DNA from: Leptospira wolbachii serovar Codice str. CDC
GTDB lineage: Bacteria > Spirochaetota > Leptospiria > Leptospirales > Leptospiraceae
NCBI RefSeq assembly: GCF_000332515.2
Contig: NZ_AOGZ02000014.1
Location: 124,001-188,000 of the forward strand
DNA: 64,000 bases
Direction of reading: 5' to 3'
Position 1 is the stretch's first letter. Every line of letters begins with the position of its first letter. A model generated the notes under the pieces. It was not told the origin of the DNA. It worked only from the letters and a program-made list of their open reading frames with translations, and did no database searches. Both the position numbers and the translations under genes were made by a program. Below, one piece after another: positions 20,353 to 28,209 of this stretch.

Positions 20353-21067
20353 ATTCTGTTTTTGGCTCCAGGTTGTGGTTTAGAACCGAAATGGTTTCTA
20401 CAACTTCCCCTTGTTTCATTATCGTAACTTGGGATGCCAGACTTTCGACGATCCGCAGCTCGTGTGTAATAAAAACAACGGTCATCCCCATTTTTGCAAG
20501 GTTTTGCACTGTTTCCAAGACAATTTTTTCAGAAAACGCATCAAGGCCTGTCGTCGGTTCATCCAATACTAAAATTTCAGGCTTTCGCAAAAAAGCTAAA
20601 GACAGGAGGATTCTCTGTTTTTCTCCACCAGACAGTGTCCGTGCATATTCCTTCCAGTGGCTTCTAGGAATCGACAACTGGTCCCAAATCAAAAACAAAG
20701 ATTCATAAGATATAGAGCCAAGTCCCGATAGTTTAAAAAAGTCTTTGATTTGTGCTTCTATAGTTCGGAAGGGATGGAAGGCCCCATTGGGATTTTGGGG
20801 CACCATGAATAATTTAGAACCGAAATTTTTACTCAGAACATCTTCGCCTAATACATTAAAGATTTCGTAAGACAAATGACAACCTTTCGGAACCATTCCA
20901 AACAAAGAAAATCCAAGTGTAGATTTTCCTGATCCAGATTCACCAATAATGCCGTGGACAATCCCCTTCCGAATCACTAAGGAGATTCCATTCCAAATTT
21001 TTTGCCCATCACTGGTTTCAATGGTAGCATTTCTAATTTGGACAGCAATGAGGTCAATCGAGGTCAA
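20312..21067 (-). CDS. ABC transporter ATP-binding protein, without a permease nearby
   Basis: A 251-residue ABC ATPase with Walker [10 protein letters not shown], signature LSGGEKQR, Walker [13 protein letters not shown] and the H-loop FITHE. It looks most like the DppD/NikD type of peptide or metal importers, judging by the [13 protein letters not shown]-loop region, but no permease or binding protein is adjacent. I chose the TTG at 21067, with AAGGA five bases before it, rather than the longer frame into gmhA. It overlaps the end of gmhA by 14 bases and the start of the FHA gene by 41, so it belongs to that operon. Its partner must be encoded elsewhere, or it serves a non-transport role. 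Confidence 0.85.
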   Translation of the reverse strand: MTSIDLIAVQIRNATIETSDGQKIWNGISLVIRKGIVHGIIGESGSGKSTLGFSLFGMVPKGCHLSYEIFNVLGEDVLSKNFGSKLFMVPQNPNGAFHPFRTIEAQIKDFFKLSGLGSISYESLFLIWDQLSIPRSHWKEYARTLSGGEKQRILLSLAFLRKPEILVLDEPTTGLDAFSEKIVLETVQNLAKMGMTVVFITHELRIVESLASQVTIMKQGEVVETISVLNHNLEPKTEYGKQLKEASLLFQ

Positions 21068-21641
21068 ACAATTCCTTTTCGATAATGCTACAAAGAATAT
21101 GGCCGATGAGGATATGGCATTCTTGAATCCGGGCTGTGATTTTGGAAGGAACAATGATTTCCACGTCCCCTTTGCCTTTTAGTTTTCCGCCATCACCACC
21201 TAGCAAAAGGACAACCTTCATTCCAATTTTTCTGGCCTCTTCTACCGCCAAAATGATGTTTTGCGAATTCCCAGAAGTGGTTAGGCCAACAAAAACGTCC
21301 GTTGGTTTTCCAAAAGCTTGGACCTGTCTTTGAAAGACATACTCATAACCATAATCATTGGAACAAGCGGTAAGAACCGCTTGGTCACTATTGAGAGCAA
21401 GGGCAGGAATGGCCTTTCTTTCATTTCCCGATTTATAACGAACTACAAGCTCTGCTGCAATATGCGATGCATCACAACTAGATCCACCATTCCCACAAAA
21501 GTATAATAACCCGTTTTGTTTTAAAGACTCTACTAGCAGTTTTCCAGCCGATTCAATGGAAGGCAAAAGGACTGGCAATAATTGTTGTTTTACGGCAATC
21601 GAATCTTCGATTTGTGTTTGGATGAGTGATTTATGATCCAT
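21054..21641 (-). CDS. gmhA: Phosphoheptose isomerase GmhA (sedoheptulose 7-phosphate isomerase)
   Basis: A 195-residue SIS-domain enzyme that makes D-glycero-D-manno-heptose 7-phosphate, the first step towards the heptose of the lipopolysaccharide core. It shows the GmhA hallmarks [20 protein letters not shown], then [19 protein letters not shown] and [13 protein letters not shown]. The C-terminal helix with [12 protein letters not shown] carries the usual active-site Glu/His region. It sits in an envelope-polysaccharide group with a GT2 enzyme and an O-antigen ligase-family protein, which fits. DiaA-type SIS proteins are a weaker alternative. Confidence 0.92.
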   Translation of the reverse strand: MDHKSLIQTQIEDSIAVKQQLLPVLLPSIESAGKLLVESLKQNGLLYFCGNGGSSCDASHIAAELVVRYKSGNERKAIPALALNSDQAVLTACSNDYGYEYVFQRQVQAFGKPTDVFVGLTTSGNSQNIILAVEEARKIGMKVVLLLGGDGGKLKGKGDVEIIVPSKITARIQECHILIGHILCSIIEKELFDLD

Positions 21642-22404
21642 GGTTTTCTTCCTTTTCCATCCTTTCTTTTATATTACTTATGGTATTTCCAAATTCGAGA
21701 AGGGCTGTCGCGAATCCAAATAGGTTTTTGGCTTTGGAATAGGGATTGTTCTCGTTCGCATTTCCCAAATTCAAATAAAAAAATTCATCTCTTACTAATC
21801 GTTTCTGTCTTTCCGTGGCAACGGATTCGAAAAAAAATCGACATTCTTCACCAATGGCAAGCATTACTAAAGCCATAGAATTCGGTTTCATTTGTAAAAC
21901 CAATTGTTCTTTCCAAAATCGTTCCCAAGTGAGGACGACCCGCCAATCTTCCTTCGGCGCATCCGCATCTAAAAATAAATCAGTTTTTGGTATAGAAAGT
22001 GCGGTGAGTAAACTATCAACGCCTGATAGGTCTTTAGCAAGATTTTTGTTTAATTCACCTTCATCTACAAATAAGACCCCAGCCCACTTGTCCTCTTTAT
22101 TTTTGTACAAATGGTTCCCCGTGACTAAAATTAAGCTATAGTTTTCACCCTCTGCTCGAAACAATTTATCGTTTGTTTTTGTTAAGCGAAACTTGGGTGT
22201 TTCTAAAACTACACCCGTTGCTACCTGTTTTGTTCGGAGTTTCTTTTTCCAATTCTCGATTGCCAAAGCCCATTCGAGTGCAAATGTTTTGGGTTCTTTT
22301 TTTCTTTTTCCAGGGTCTTCTTCTTTTGTATTCCTTTTGGATCCAAAAAAAGACAAAATACGCGCGAACCAACTCCCTTGGGATTTTTTTTTAGTTTTTG
22401 CCAT
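21631..22404 (-). CDS. Hypothetical protein, 257 residues
   Basis: I do not recognise this protein. The first 45 residues are strongly basic and low-complexity (many Lys, Arg), followed by a globular part with no signal peptide or membrane segment. [13 protein letters not shown] stretch near the start could be an amphipathic membrane-binding helix. It overlaps gmhA by 11 bases and the upstream GT2 gene by 14, so it is firmly inside the lipopolysaccharide operon and may act in the same pathway or be a regulator of it. Confidence 0.8.
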   Translation of the reverse strand: MAKTKKKSQGSWFARILSFFGSKRNTKEEDPGKRKKEPKTFALEWALAIENWKKKLRTKQVATGVVLETPKFRLTKTNDKLFRAEGENYSLILVTGNHLYKNKEDKWAGVLFVDEGELNKNLAKDLSGVDSLLTALSIPKTDLFLDADAPKEDWRVVLTWERFWKEQLVLQMKPNSMALVMLAIGEECRFFFESVATERQKRLVRDEFFYLNLGNANENNPYSKAKNLFGFATALLEFGNTISNIKERMEKEENHGS

Positions 22405-23212
22405 ACTCTTTTCTTATATTGGACGGTCGTTCTATCTGCTTGCGATCCAGTTCATACAATTTTGCAAATTTAAGGAATGTGGAAAATGCAGAGGCAATGG
22501 CAATCCAAAGTCCAGGAATTCCATCTAAAAATCCGAATTTAAAAACATAGATTTCTATAAACTTGCCGAAGGGTTTAAAAATTGTTTTGGAAAGTGAAAA
22601 TCTTTCGCCTTTCGCATAACGAGTGTATGCAACAATACTTGAGAACTGATTGATCGTAGTAATCTGGTGACTAAAATCTGTAAAACTATAATGAAGGATA
22701 TCTCCTTTCATCACTTTACCAACGGAACCTGGTTTTAATTCGATGTAATCGTGAGGATTTTCACCGACCCAAGTTGCTGCATTTCTTTGAAACAACCGAA
22801 ACCTACGGAGAGGATACCATCCACTGTGGCGAATCCATCGACCCAAATGATACGTTAGTCTTGCAATTTTATATCCATCGACAGTAGTGACTTCGGATTC
22901 TAAAAAAGCTTCAATCGAATGGACAAGGGTTTTGTCTGCACGTTCATCGGCATCGAGGGAGAAAATCCAATCATTGGAACAAAAACCAATGGCTTTGTTC
23001 TTCTGCTCTACATGACCAGGGAATGGAGACTCATAGAATTTTACTTTAGAAAAGGAAGTTGCGATTTCTTTTGTACGGTCGGTACTCAAGGAATCTAAAA
23101 CGATAATTTCATCCGCTACGGATTCGATGGACCGAATACAATCTCCAATATTTTTTTCTTCATTGAAGGTGATGATGGCCACCGACAATTTTCTTTTTCT
23201 CTTGCCTTCCAT
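22391..23212 (-). CDS. Glycosyltransferase family 2, WaaE/KdtX-like
   Basis: A 273-residue GT-A enzyme of the lipopolysaccharide core type. It starts LSVAIITFNEEKNIGDCI, has the acceptor/donor motif EIIVLDSLSTDRTKEIA, and the DXD-like SLDADERAD that binds the metal-nucleotide sugar. It also shows HPGHVEQKNKA-like FPGHVEQKNKAI and PLRRFRLFQR, both typical of the WaaE/KdtX group that adds glucose or a similar sugar to the inner core. A C-terminal hydrophobic stretch suggests membrane association. It is divergent from the O-antigen ligase gene, with starts 31 bases apart. Confidence 0.88.
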   Translation of the reverse strand: MEGKRKRKLSVAIITFNEEKNIGDCIRSIESVADEIIVLDSLSTDRTKEIATSFSKVKFYESPFPGHVEQKNKAIGFCSNDWIFSLDADERADKTLVHSIEAFLESEVTTVDGYKIARLTYHLGRWIRHSGWYPLRRFRLFQRNAATWVGENPHDYIELKPGSVGKVMKGDILHYSFTDFSHQITTINQFSSIVAYTRYAKGERFSLSKTIFKPFGKFIEIYVFKFGFLDGIPGLWIAIASAFSTFLKFAKLYELDRKQIERPSNIRKEYGKN

Positions 23213-23242
23213 ACGAGTTAAAACCTATTCTTAGAACCAAAT

Positions 23243-25123
23243 ATGATTGGGAAAGAAACATTTCATAAGATTTCCGTTGTTTTTCTATACCTATTCTTTG
23301 TTCTTTCTCCGTTTTCGATTAGCCTTTCCCAAATTTTTGCCGGGACATCACTTTTCTTTTTGTTTTTGGACCATATCTTTCAAAGAAAATTTCCCAAACT
23401 AGAATCCCTGTTTCTTTTTTGGATCCTTCTCTATTTGAGTTTTTTACTCACCCCCCTTTTCGCTTGGGATATTGAACATTGGAAACGCATCCTTTTGAAA
23501 TCGGAATTTGGGGATGTATGGATGGGGTTTTTACTCTTACACCATTTCCGCCTCTCGAGGTCCGAAAAAAAATCCTTAAAACGAGCTGTTAGCATCGGAG
23601 CCGTTTTTCTCATAGTCTCAGGAATTCTCTCCCTACTTTCTCCTTATAGATTAGCTCCCTTTGTGATGGATGGATTTCAATACCTAGAAGGTCGCCGTCT
23701 TCCCCACCAGTTAGCAAGTCTTATGGGAATTCCCCTTCATTTGCCCATTGGATTTCAAAGTACCCACCTAACATATGGGGGTTTACTTGCCCTGTATTTA
23801 CCTTCTCTCTGGGAGAAAACCTTTCGGATGCAAAGATTGGTTCGAAGGAAATCCCAATATAAAATCCATTTTGCCTCCCTTCTTGGTTTGTCTTTTTTTG
23901 GGTTTGTAATTCTCTTTCTCAACCAAAGCCGATCGATTTGGTTTGGGTTATTGTTTGGTATTCTTCTTCTTTCTCTTCAAAAAAAGTTTTCTATTAAAAA
24001 ATACTTTCCTTGGATGGGACTTGGCCTCCTTGGATTCATTTTACTTTTCTTTCTACTCTACCAAAACAATTGGTTATTCCAAAGAGCCATTGATGATTTA
24101 TTCGCTAAACGATCGTTAGAGAACCAAAGAGTCTGGATTCATAAAATGAATTTTGCCGTTCTTAAGGATTCATTTTTATTCGGGATTGGAAGTGGCAATT
24201 ATCCTGTGGAATTTACTCTAAAGGCGATTCCCCTCGTTCGAGAACTTCCCGAATTGTATTATGATTTATCCATCACACCCAAGTCTCATGCCCATTTTGA
24301 CTTTTTGCATTTCTGGATTTTGGGAGGGGTTCTAGGCATATTTTCTTTTCTTAGTTTTTTATACTTGGTCACAAAAAACATATTACAAGTTCCGAGATAT
24401 ACCCTTTTCTATTTAGGTTTTTTTGCGATTGTTTTTGCCGGTAGTTTCCAATGTTTTTTGTTAGATGATGAAGTTCTTTTTCCTTTTCTTGGAATTTTAT
24501 GCCTACTTCCGAAACCTAAACTCCAAAGTGACACACTAAACAAAACAGCAACGAAAAAGAACTTAAACAAAGTTTATGGACTCTTACTCTTTTGGATTTT
24601 ACTTTCGAGTCTGGGTGCTCTTTACTTAACCAAAACTTCGGCAAAAGATTTATTCATTCACAGAGTTCGCACAGAAAATAACTTCCCTGCCGCTCTCGGC
24701 CAGTCCGCCATCAATGCCAAAGGCCCAGTTGTCCTTCCTTTAGGAACGAAGGAAATGTATTTCAAACTTTCCGGTTGTTTGGATCACGATCTAAACTTTG
24801 ATACCAAGGCCCAAGTGCGAGAAAAACCAATTCAGTTCCAAATCCATTGGGAAGAAATACCCGAGGGAGAATTCCCTGACTCTTTAGTTCTTGAGACAAG
24901 GAAACGAGAAAGCTTTGACCAAGACAAAGAATACCGAGTGCAGCCAGAAAGAATTGTGAAAAAGGAGACCATCCGAAATACAGGAAAGCTGGTAACGATC
25001 CAAGTAAACCCTAAAGACTTTATAGGTTCCGATGTAGAGTTCATTGATTTTGGATTTTTATTTTCTTGGAAGAGAGAGAAACCATTTCTTCCTGTGATTA
25101 GCATTTCTGGAAATTGTCAGTGA
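23243..25123 (+). CDS. O-antigen ligase/polymerase-family membrane protein (Wzy_C)
   Basis: A 626-residue polytopic inner-membrane protein with about ten hydrophobic segments in its first 430 residues, a periplasmic loop, and a soluble C-terminal domain of about 170 residues. The Wzy_C signature region is seen as LNQSRSIWFGLLFGILLL and, before the last helices, IGSGNY followed by SHAHFDFLHFWILGG with the conserved His. Such proteins join O-antigen or another glycan to lipid A-core or polymerise it. The extra C-terminal domain is beta-rich and unusual in length for a plain ligase. It lies head to head with the GT2 gene in an envelope cluster. Confidence 0.82.
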   Translation: MIGKETFHKISVVFLYLFFVLSPFSISLSQIFAGTSLFFLFLDHIFQRKFPKLESLFLFWILLYLSFLLTPLFAWDIEHWKRILLKSEFGDVWMGFLLLHHFRLSRSEKKSLKRAVSIGAVFLIVSGILSLLSPYRLAPFVMDGFQYLEGRRLPHQLASLMGIPLHLPIGFQSTHLTYGGLLALYLPSLWEKTFRMQRLVRRKSQYKIHFASLLGLSFFGFVILFLNQSRSIWFGLLFGILLLSLQKKFSIKKYFPWMGLGLLGFILLFFLLYQNNWLFQRAIDDLFAKRSLENQRVWIHKMNFAVLKDSFLFGIGSGNYPVEFTLKAIPLVRELPELYYDLSITPKSHAHFDFLHFWILGGVLGIFSFLSFLYLVTKNILQVPRYTLFYLGFFAIVFAGSFQCFLLDDEVLFPFLGILCLLPKPKLQSDTLNKTATKKNLNKVYGLLLFWILLSSLGALYLTKTSAKDLFIHRVRTENNFPAALGQSAINAKGPVVLPLGTKEMYFKLSGCLDHDLNFDTKAQVREKPIQFQIHWEEIPEGEFPDSLVLETRKRESFDQDKEYRVQPERIVKKETIRNTGKLVTIQVNPKDFIGSDVEFIDFGFLFSWKREKPFLPVISISGNCQ

Positions 25124-25262
25124 ATGGGAAATAGAAAGAGTTATATTATGTAATACCAGACAATTTAACAGTATTTAATCCTTTAAGTTTACAGAGAAAC
25201 AAGAGAAAACAACTAACATAAAATATATTTAAGCTATTTATAAAAATGGGAAATGATTAAAT

Positions 25263-27017
25263 ATGAACCAAGACTGGATTACCCAAAAAAAAGAAACTCG
25301 ACGGACTTTCTCTCGATCAACATGGGTTCCCTTAAGGGCAATCCGTAATGAAAGTCACGGCAACATTCAAAAAGTAGGCTATGTTAACGAATTTTTTGGA
25401 TGCGGGTCTGTTGCGTTTCTTCCTGAATATCGAGAAATTGCAGAACAACTAAGCTGGCAAGACATTGGAATTTGCCTCAGTACCAATCCTTATGCTTACG
25501 AGGACGGTTACTATTCTCCCATTGACCAATATCAATATAATGACAAACAACCAATCGGATTACATCTAATTTTTGAACAAAATCAACCAGTAATCGGTAG
25601 AAGGCTGTGGATACTAAATCCGGATATAATTGTTGCTCTTCATCTGATAAAGGAAGGAACAAATTGGGTAAGGCCAGAAGAAAATTTTGTTATAGTTGCT
25701 CGAGAAGTTTTTGATGAAAAAGGAAATCACTGCCTTATCGAGATCAAACGAGAGTTTCTCCTCGATTATTTGGCCGCAAGAAACCTTTCACTTCGCCTCT
25801 CTTACTATCGCCAAAGAGTAGAAAATGTAGTTTCACTTGAAGGCAGTATCTATTCAAACCTATCAAATAAAGAAGAACAGCGAGACGGAGGGAGATTTCA
25901 AATACTGATCCGCAGACTAGAAGATATCTATGGCGGGAGTTGGGCATCACTTCGTGTTTGGCGAACTGATATTGATGAAGATGATGACAATCCAATAATG
26001 GAACCCGAAAATGATGATAATACAGACTCTGAAAGTTCCGAAGGATATCGGCATGGTTTTGAGGGAACACGCGTAGAGGGCGAATTTTGGAGAGACGAAT
26101 GGATTGATCACCAGGGTCAGAGTATGCGTATTAGAGGAGACGAGGATAATTCTCTCCCCCAATTCATTGTGGAGACCGATGGAACACGTATTTCGTCTTC
26201 CGAATTAAAGAATGAAGATATTGGCCGATGGTTATGGTTCCACTCTAGTGTGATTAATGAGCTTCTCGGTTTTCGTGGATTTTCACTTGGTTGGTATACG
26301 GCAGAGACAGGTTATATAAAGTCTACTTCAGGTTATACAACTCATTTTGGGATAAACTCTATGGATCTTATTACAGTCTATGCTTATGACATTGCTTGCT
26401 TAAACGTATGGGAACAACATATTTGGTTTGCACATAACGTTGTGCCAGAAGGGAAGGTTTCATTTGAGTTATTAGCATCTCAAGTAAAATCTCAACAAGT
26501 ATCTACTAAAGCTGCAGAAGTGCTACTGTTCAAGTGCATGAGAATAATAGAGGAGAGTTTTAAACACGAATATAATATTGCTCTATTTACACATGACATA
26601 GACGATACCTCAACTATGCAAAACATCTCTCGTTTCGTCAGTAAAGACCTCAAGTCATTGCTTAGATTAGCAAAAGAGCTTGTGCGAGTCTTCTCTGATC
26701 GACTGAATGTGCGCGAGTTACGTAAGATTTCGGTTAATCCAGAAAAGGAGAAACTTGGCTCGAACAAGCTACTTCAGGATATTCTGACCGAAAAAACCGG
26801 ATCGGATAAAGCTCGCCTTGTTTTTGCTGCAATCGTCGGTACTTACGATATGCGCATTGGAGATGCTCACCCAACTAGTTCAAAAATAGAAGATGCTTTA
26901 AAACTTGCTGGCATTGATTGGAACAAATCGTTCCAGAGACAGGGAGAACAGTTAATTTCAAATTTTGGGCAATCGATTTGGTATATATGGAAGCTACTTT
27001 TTGAACCAAAAAAGTGA
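25263..27017 (+). CDS. Orphan protein of unknown function, 584 residues
   Basis: I recognise no family. There is no signal peptide or clear membrane segment. The N-terminal half is beta-rich and aromatic (NPYAYEDGYYSP, then PIGLHLIFEQNQPVIGRRLW). Near residues 238-262 is a highly acidic linker (DIDEDDDNPIMEPENDDNTD). The C-terminal 180 residues look helical and end with a region containing TYDMRIGDAHPTSSKIED. The gene stands alone between an LPS gene and a pair of tRNA genes, after a 139-base AT-rich gap, and its stop codon lies in a GTGAATT/AATTCAC hairpin (27014-27036). The position next to tRNAs and an unusual repeat array suggests a recently acquired cargo gene. A role in phage defence is possible but unsupported by any motif. 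Confidence 0.8.
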   Translation: MNQDWITQKKETRRTFSRSTWVPLRAIRNESHGNIQKVGYVNEFFGCGSVAFLPEYREIAEQLSWQDIGICLSTNPYAYEDGYYSPIDQYQYNDKQPIGLHLIFEQNQPVIGRRLWILNPDIIVALHLIKEGTNWVRPEENFVIVAREVFDEKGNHCLIEIKREFLLDYLAARNLSLRLSYYRQRVENVVSLEGSIYSNLSNKEEQRDGGRFQILIRRLEDIYGGSWASLRVWRTDIDEDDDNPIMEPENDDNTDSESSEGYRHGFEGTRVEGEFWRDEWIDHQGQSMRIRGDEDNSLPQFIVETDGTRISSSELKNEDIGRWLWFHSSVINELLGFRGFSLGWYTAETGYIKSTSGYTTHFGINSMDLITVYAYDIACLNVWEQHIWFAHNVVPEGKVSFELLASQVKSQQVSTKAAEVLLFKCMRIIEESFKHEYNIALFTHDIDDTSTMQNISRFVSKDLKSLLRLAKELVRVFSDRLNVRELRKISVNPEKEKLGSNKLLQDILTEKTGSDKARLVFAAIVGTYDMRIGDAHPTSSKIEDALKLAGIDWNKSFQRQGEQLISNFGQSIWYIWKLLFEPKK

Positions 27018-27114
27018 ATTGGAATAGCTAATTCACCTGATAAAAAGTAATAACTGCCAAAATTTATTTATTTTTTAGAAAGTCGATATTTTAAGTCTGA
27101 TAATAAATATAATG

Positions 27115-27222
27115 GCGGGAATCGCTTCGATCTTCGGCCATCCTGGCCTTTCGATCTAAAGCCCGTCCTACTCGCGACTTCGGACATCCTGTCCTCAGAA
27201 AAATGGCTTCACGCTCCATCCA
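27115..27222 (+). repeat. Structured repeat, copy A (hairpin module)
   Basis: A GC-rich module that starts GCGGGAATCGCTTCGATC and carries two small hairpins with the same triloop: GGCCA-TCC-TGGCC and GGACA-TCC-TGTCC. An outer CGGG and CCCG pair, with GATC on each side, could enclose the first hairpin. It is about 80 percent identical to copy B at 27320 by eye, and the second hairpin keeps pairing although its stem bases change. Downstream are two more small hairpins: TTGGCC-TTAC-GGCCAA (27226-27241) and GCC-TCC-GGC (27246-27254). The 300-plus bases between 27018 and 27463 hold no gene I can support. Confidence 0.75.
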
Positions 27223-27319
27223 CCCTTGGCCTTACGGCCAACTTCGCCTCCGGCTTCTATAAAGCCTGCGCGGGGTCGGAAGAGATGTTGATTTTAGTTT
27301 TGTATGATGAATAAGGTCC

Positions 27320-27400
27320 GCGGGAATCGCTTCGATCTTCGGCCATCGTGGCCTCTCGATCTCAGCCCGTCTTGCTCGTCACCTCAGGCATCCTGCCATC
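27320..27400 (+). repeat. Structured repeat, copy B (hairpin module)
   Basis: The second copy of the module at 27115. It repeats GCGGGAATCGCTTCGATC exactly, then forms GGCCA-TCG-TGGCC and GGCA-TCC-TGCC. It runs straight into the bidirectional terminator next to tRNA-Leu. Read on the minus strand, the loops become GGA, a form bound by CsrA-type proteins in other bacteria; that reading is speculative. Confidence 0.72.
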
Positions 27401-27402
27401 GG

Positions 27403-27443
27403 AAAAAACGTGTACGCTCCCTATGGGTCGCTACGTTTTTTTT
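27403..27443. terminator. Bidirectional intrinsic terminator beside tRNA-Leu
   Basis: An imperfect hairpin with CCC/GGG at its tip and GC-rich arms is flanked by six A on the left and eight T on the right, so it can terminate in both directions. On the minus strand it lies 20 bases after the tRNA-Leu 3' end and should end the tRNA transcript. On the plus strand it ends any transcript from the orphan gene and the hairpin array. Confidence 0.65.
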
Positions 27444-27463
27444 GACTCGCAATCGTTCGATTA

Positions 27464-27547
27464 TACCTGGAGCGGGAATCGAACCCGCACGGGATTACTC
27501 CCACAGGATTTTAAGTCCTGTGTGTCTACCAATTCCACCATCCAGGC
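27464..27547 (-). tRNA. tRNA-Leu (anticodon TAA)
   Basis: An 84-nt cloverleaf on the minus strand. The acceptor stem is GCCTGGA with TCCAGGT (first pair G-U) and discriminator A. The anticodon stem is CAGGA/TCCTG with loop CTTAAAA, giving anticodon TAA for Leu. It has the long variable arm of a class II tRNA and a T-arm with GGTTCGATTCC. CCA is not encoded. It follows tRNA-Cys by 15 bases in the same direction. Confidence 0.95.
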
Positions 27548-27562
27548 GAATGTTCCGTGACT

Positions 27563-27633
<71 letters not shown>

Positions 27634-27765
27634 AATCGTGACTTTGGATAGGCTAAAATAGGAAGGCCTGGTGTCAAATGGAAACTGTTTTCACTTTTCA
27701 TCAGATTGTAACAATTCAAGGAAAATTCAAATTGCATCCCGTTTTCTAGAGGATGCGCTGTCTAT

Positions 27766-28179
27766 ATGAACGTAAAGACCTTACTATCTGTATCCATTCT
27801 ATCAATTGTATCTCAAGTTTCTTATGCAGACACAGTGACTGTGAAAGCAACGAAAGAGGTTTTGGAAAACGTCAAAACTTCCTCTCCGACTGCCAATTAT
27901 GTTTTAGTAGAATCGAAAGATGGCACCAAACAAGCATATAAAAAGAATGCAGTGGAAGTGGTCTCCCTTCCTGTAGTTTGGGAAGCACCGAAAGAGGAAA
28001 CAAAACCAGGATTTTTTGGTTCTCTATTTTCATCCAAAGATACAAAAGAAGAAACAAAGACAGACGTGGCAAAATCAGAAGAACCAAAGGAAAACCCAGA
28101 AAACCAGAGTTTTTTAAGACGAAAACTTCCAGAATTTGCTATGGGCGGAATGGCTCTCCTTTGGCTTTTATTACCTTAA
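27766..28179 (+). CDS. Hypothetical secreted or membrane-anchored protein, 137 residues
   Basis: Unknown function. A signal peptide (LLSVSILSIVSQVSYA) is followed by a short beta-rich segment (TVTVKATKEVLENVKT), a low-complexity Lys/Glu-rich linker, and a C-terminal hydrophobic tail FAMGGMALLWLLLP that may anchor it in the inner membrane. The N-terminal part resembles small secreted proteins of the spirochaetes in general layout only. It is convergent with guaA, 30 bases apart. Confidence 0.72.
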   Translation: MNVKTLLSVSILSIVSQVSYADTVTVKATKEVLENVKTSSPTANYVLVESKDGTKQAYKKNAVEVVSLPVVWEAPKEETKPGFFGSLFSSKDTKEETKTDVAKSEEPKENPENQSFLRRKLPEFAMGGMALLWLLLP

Positions 28180-28209
28180 TCGCGCAAGTATTTTGAAACT
28201 AAAATCCAC

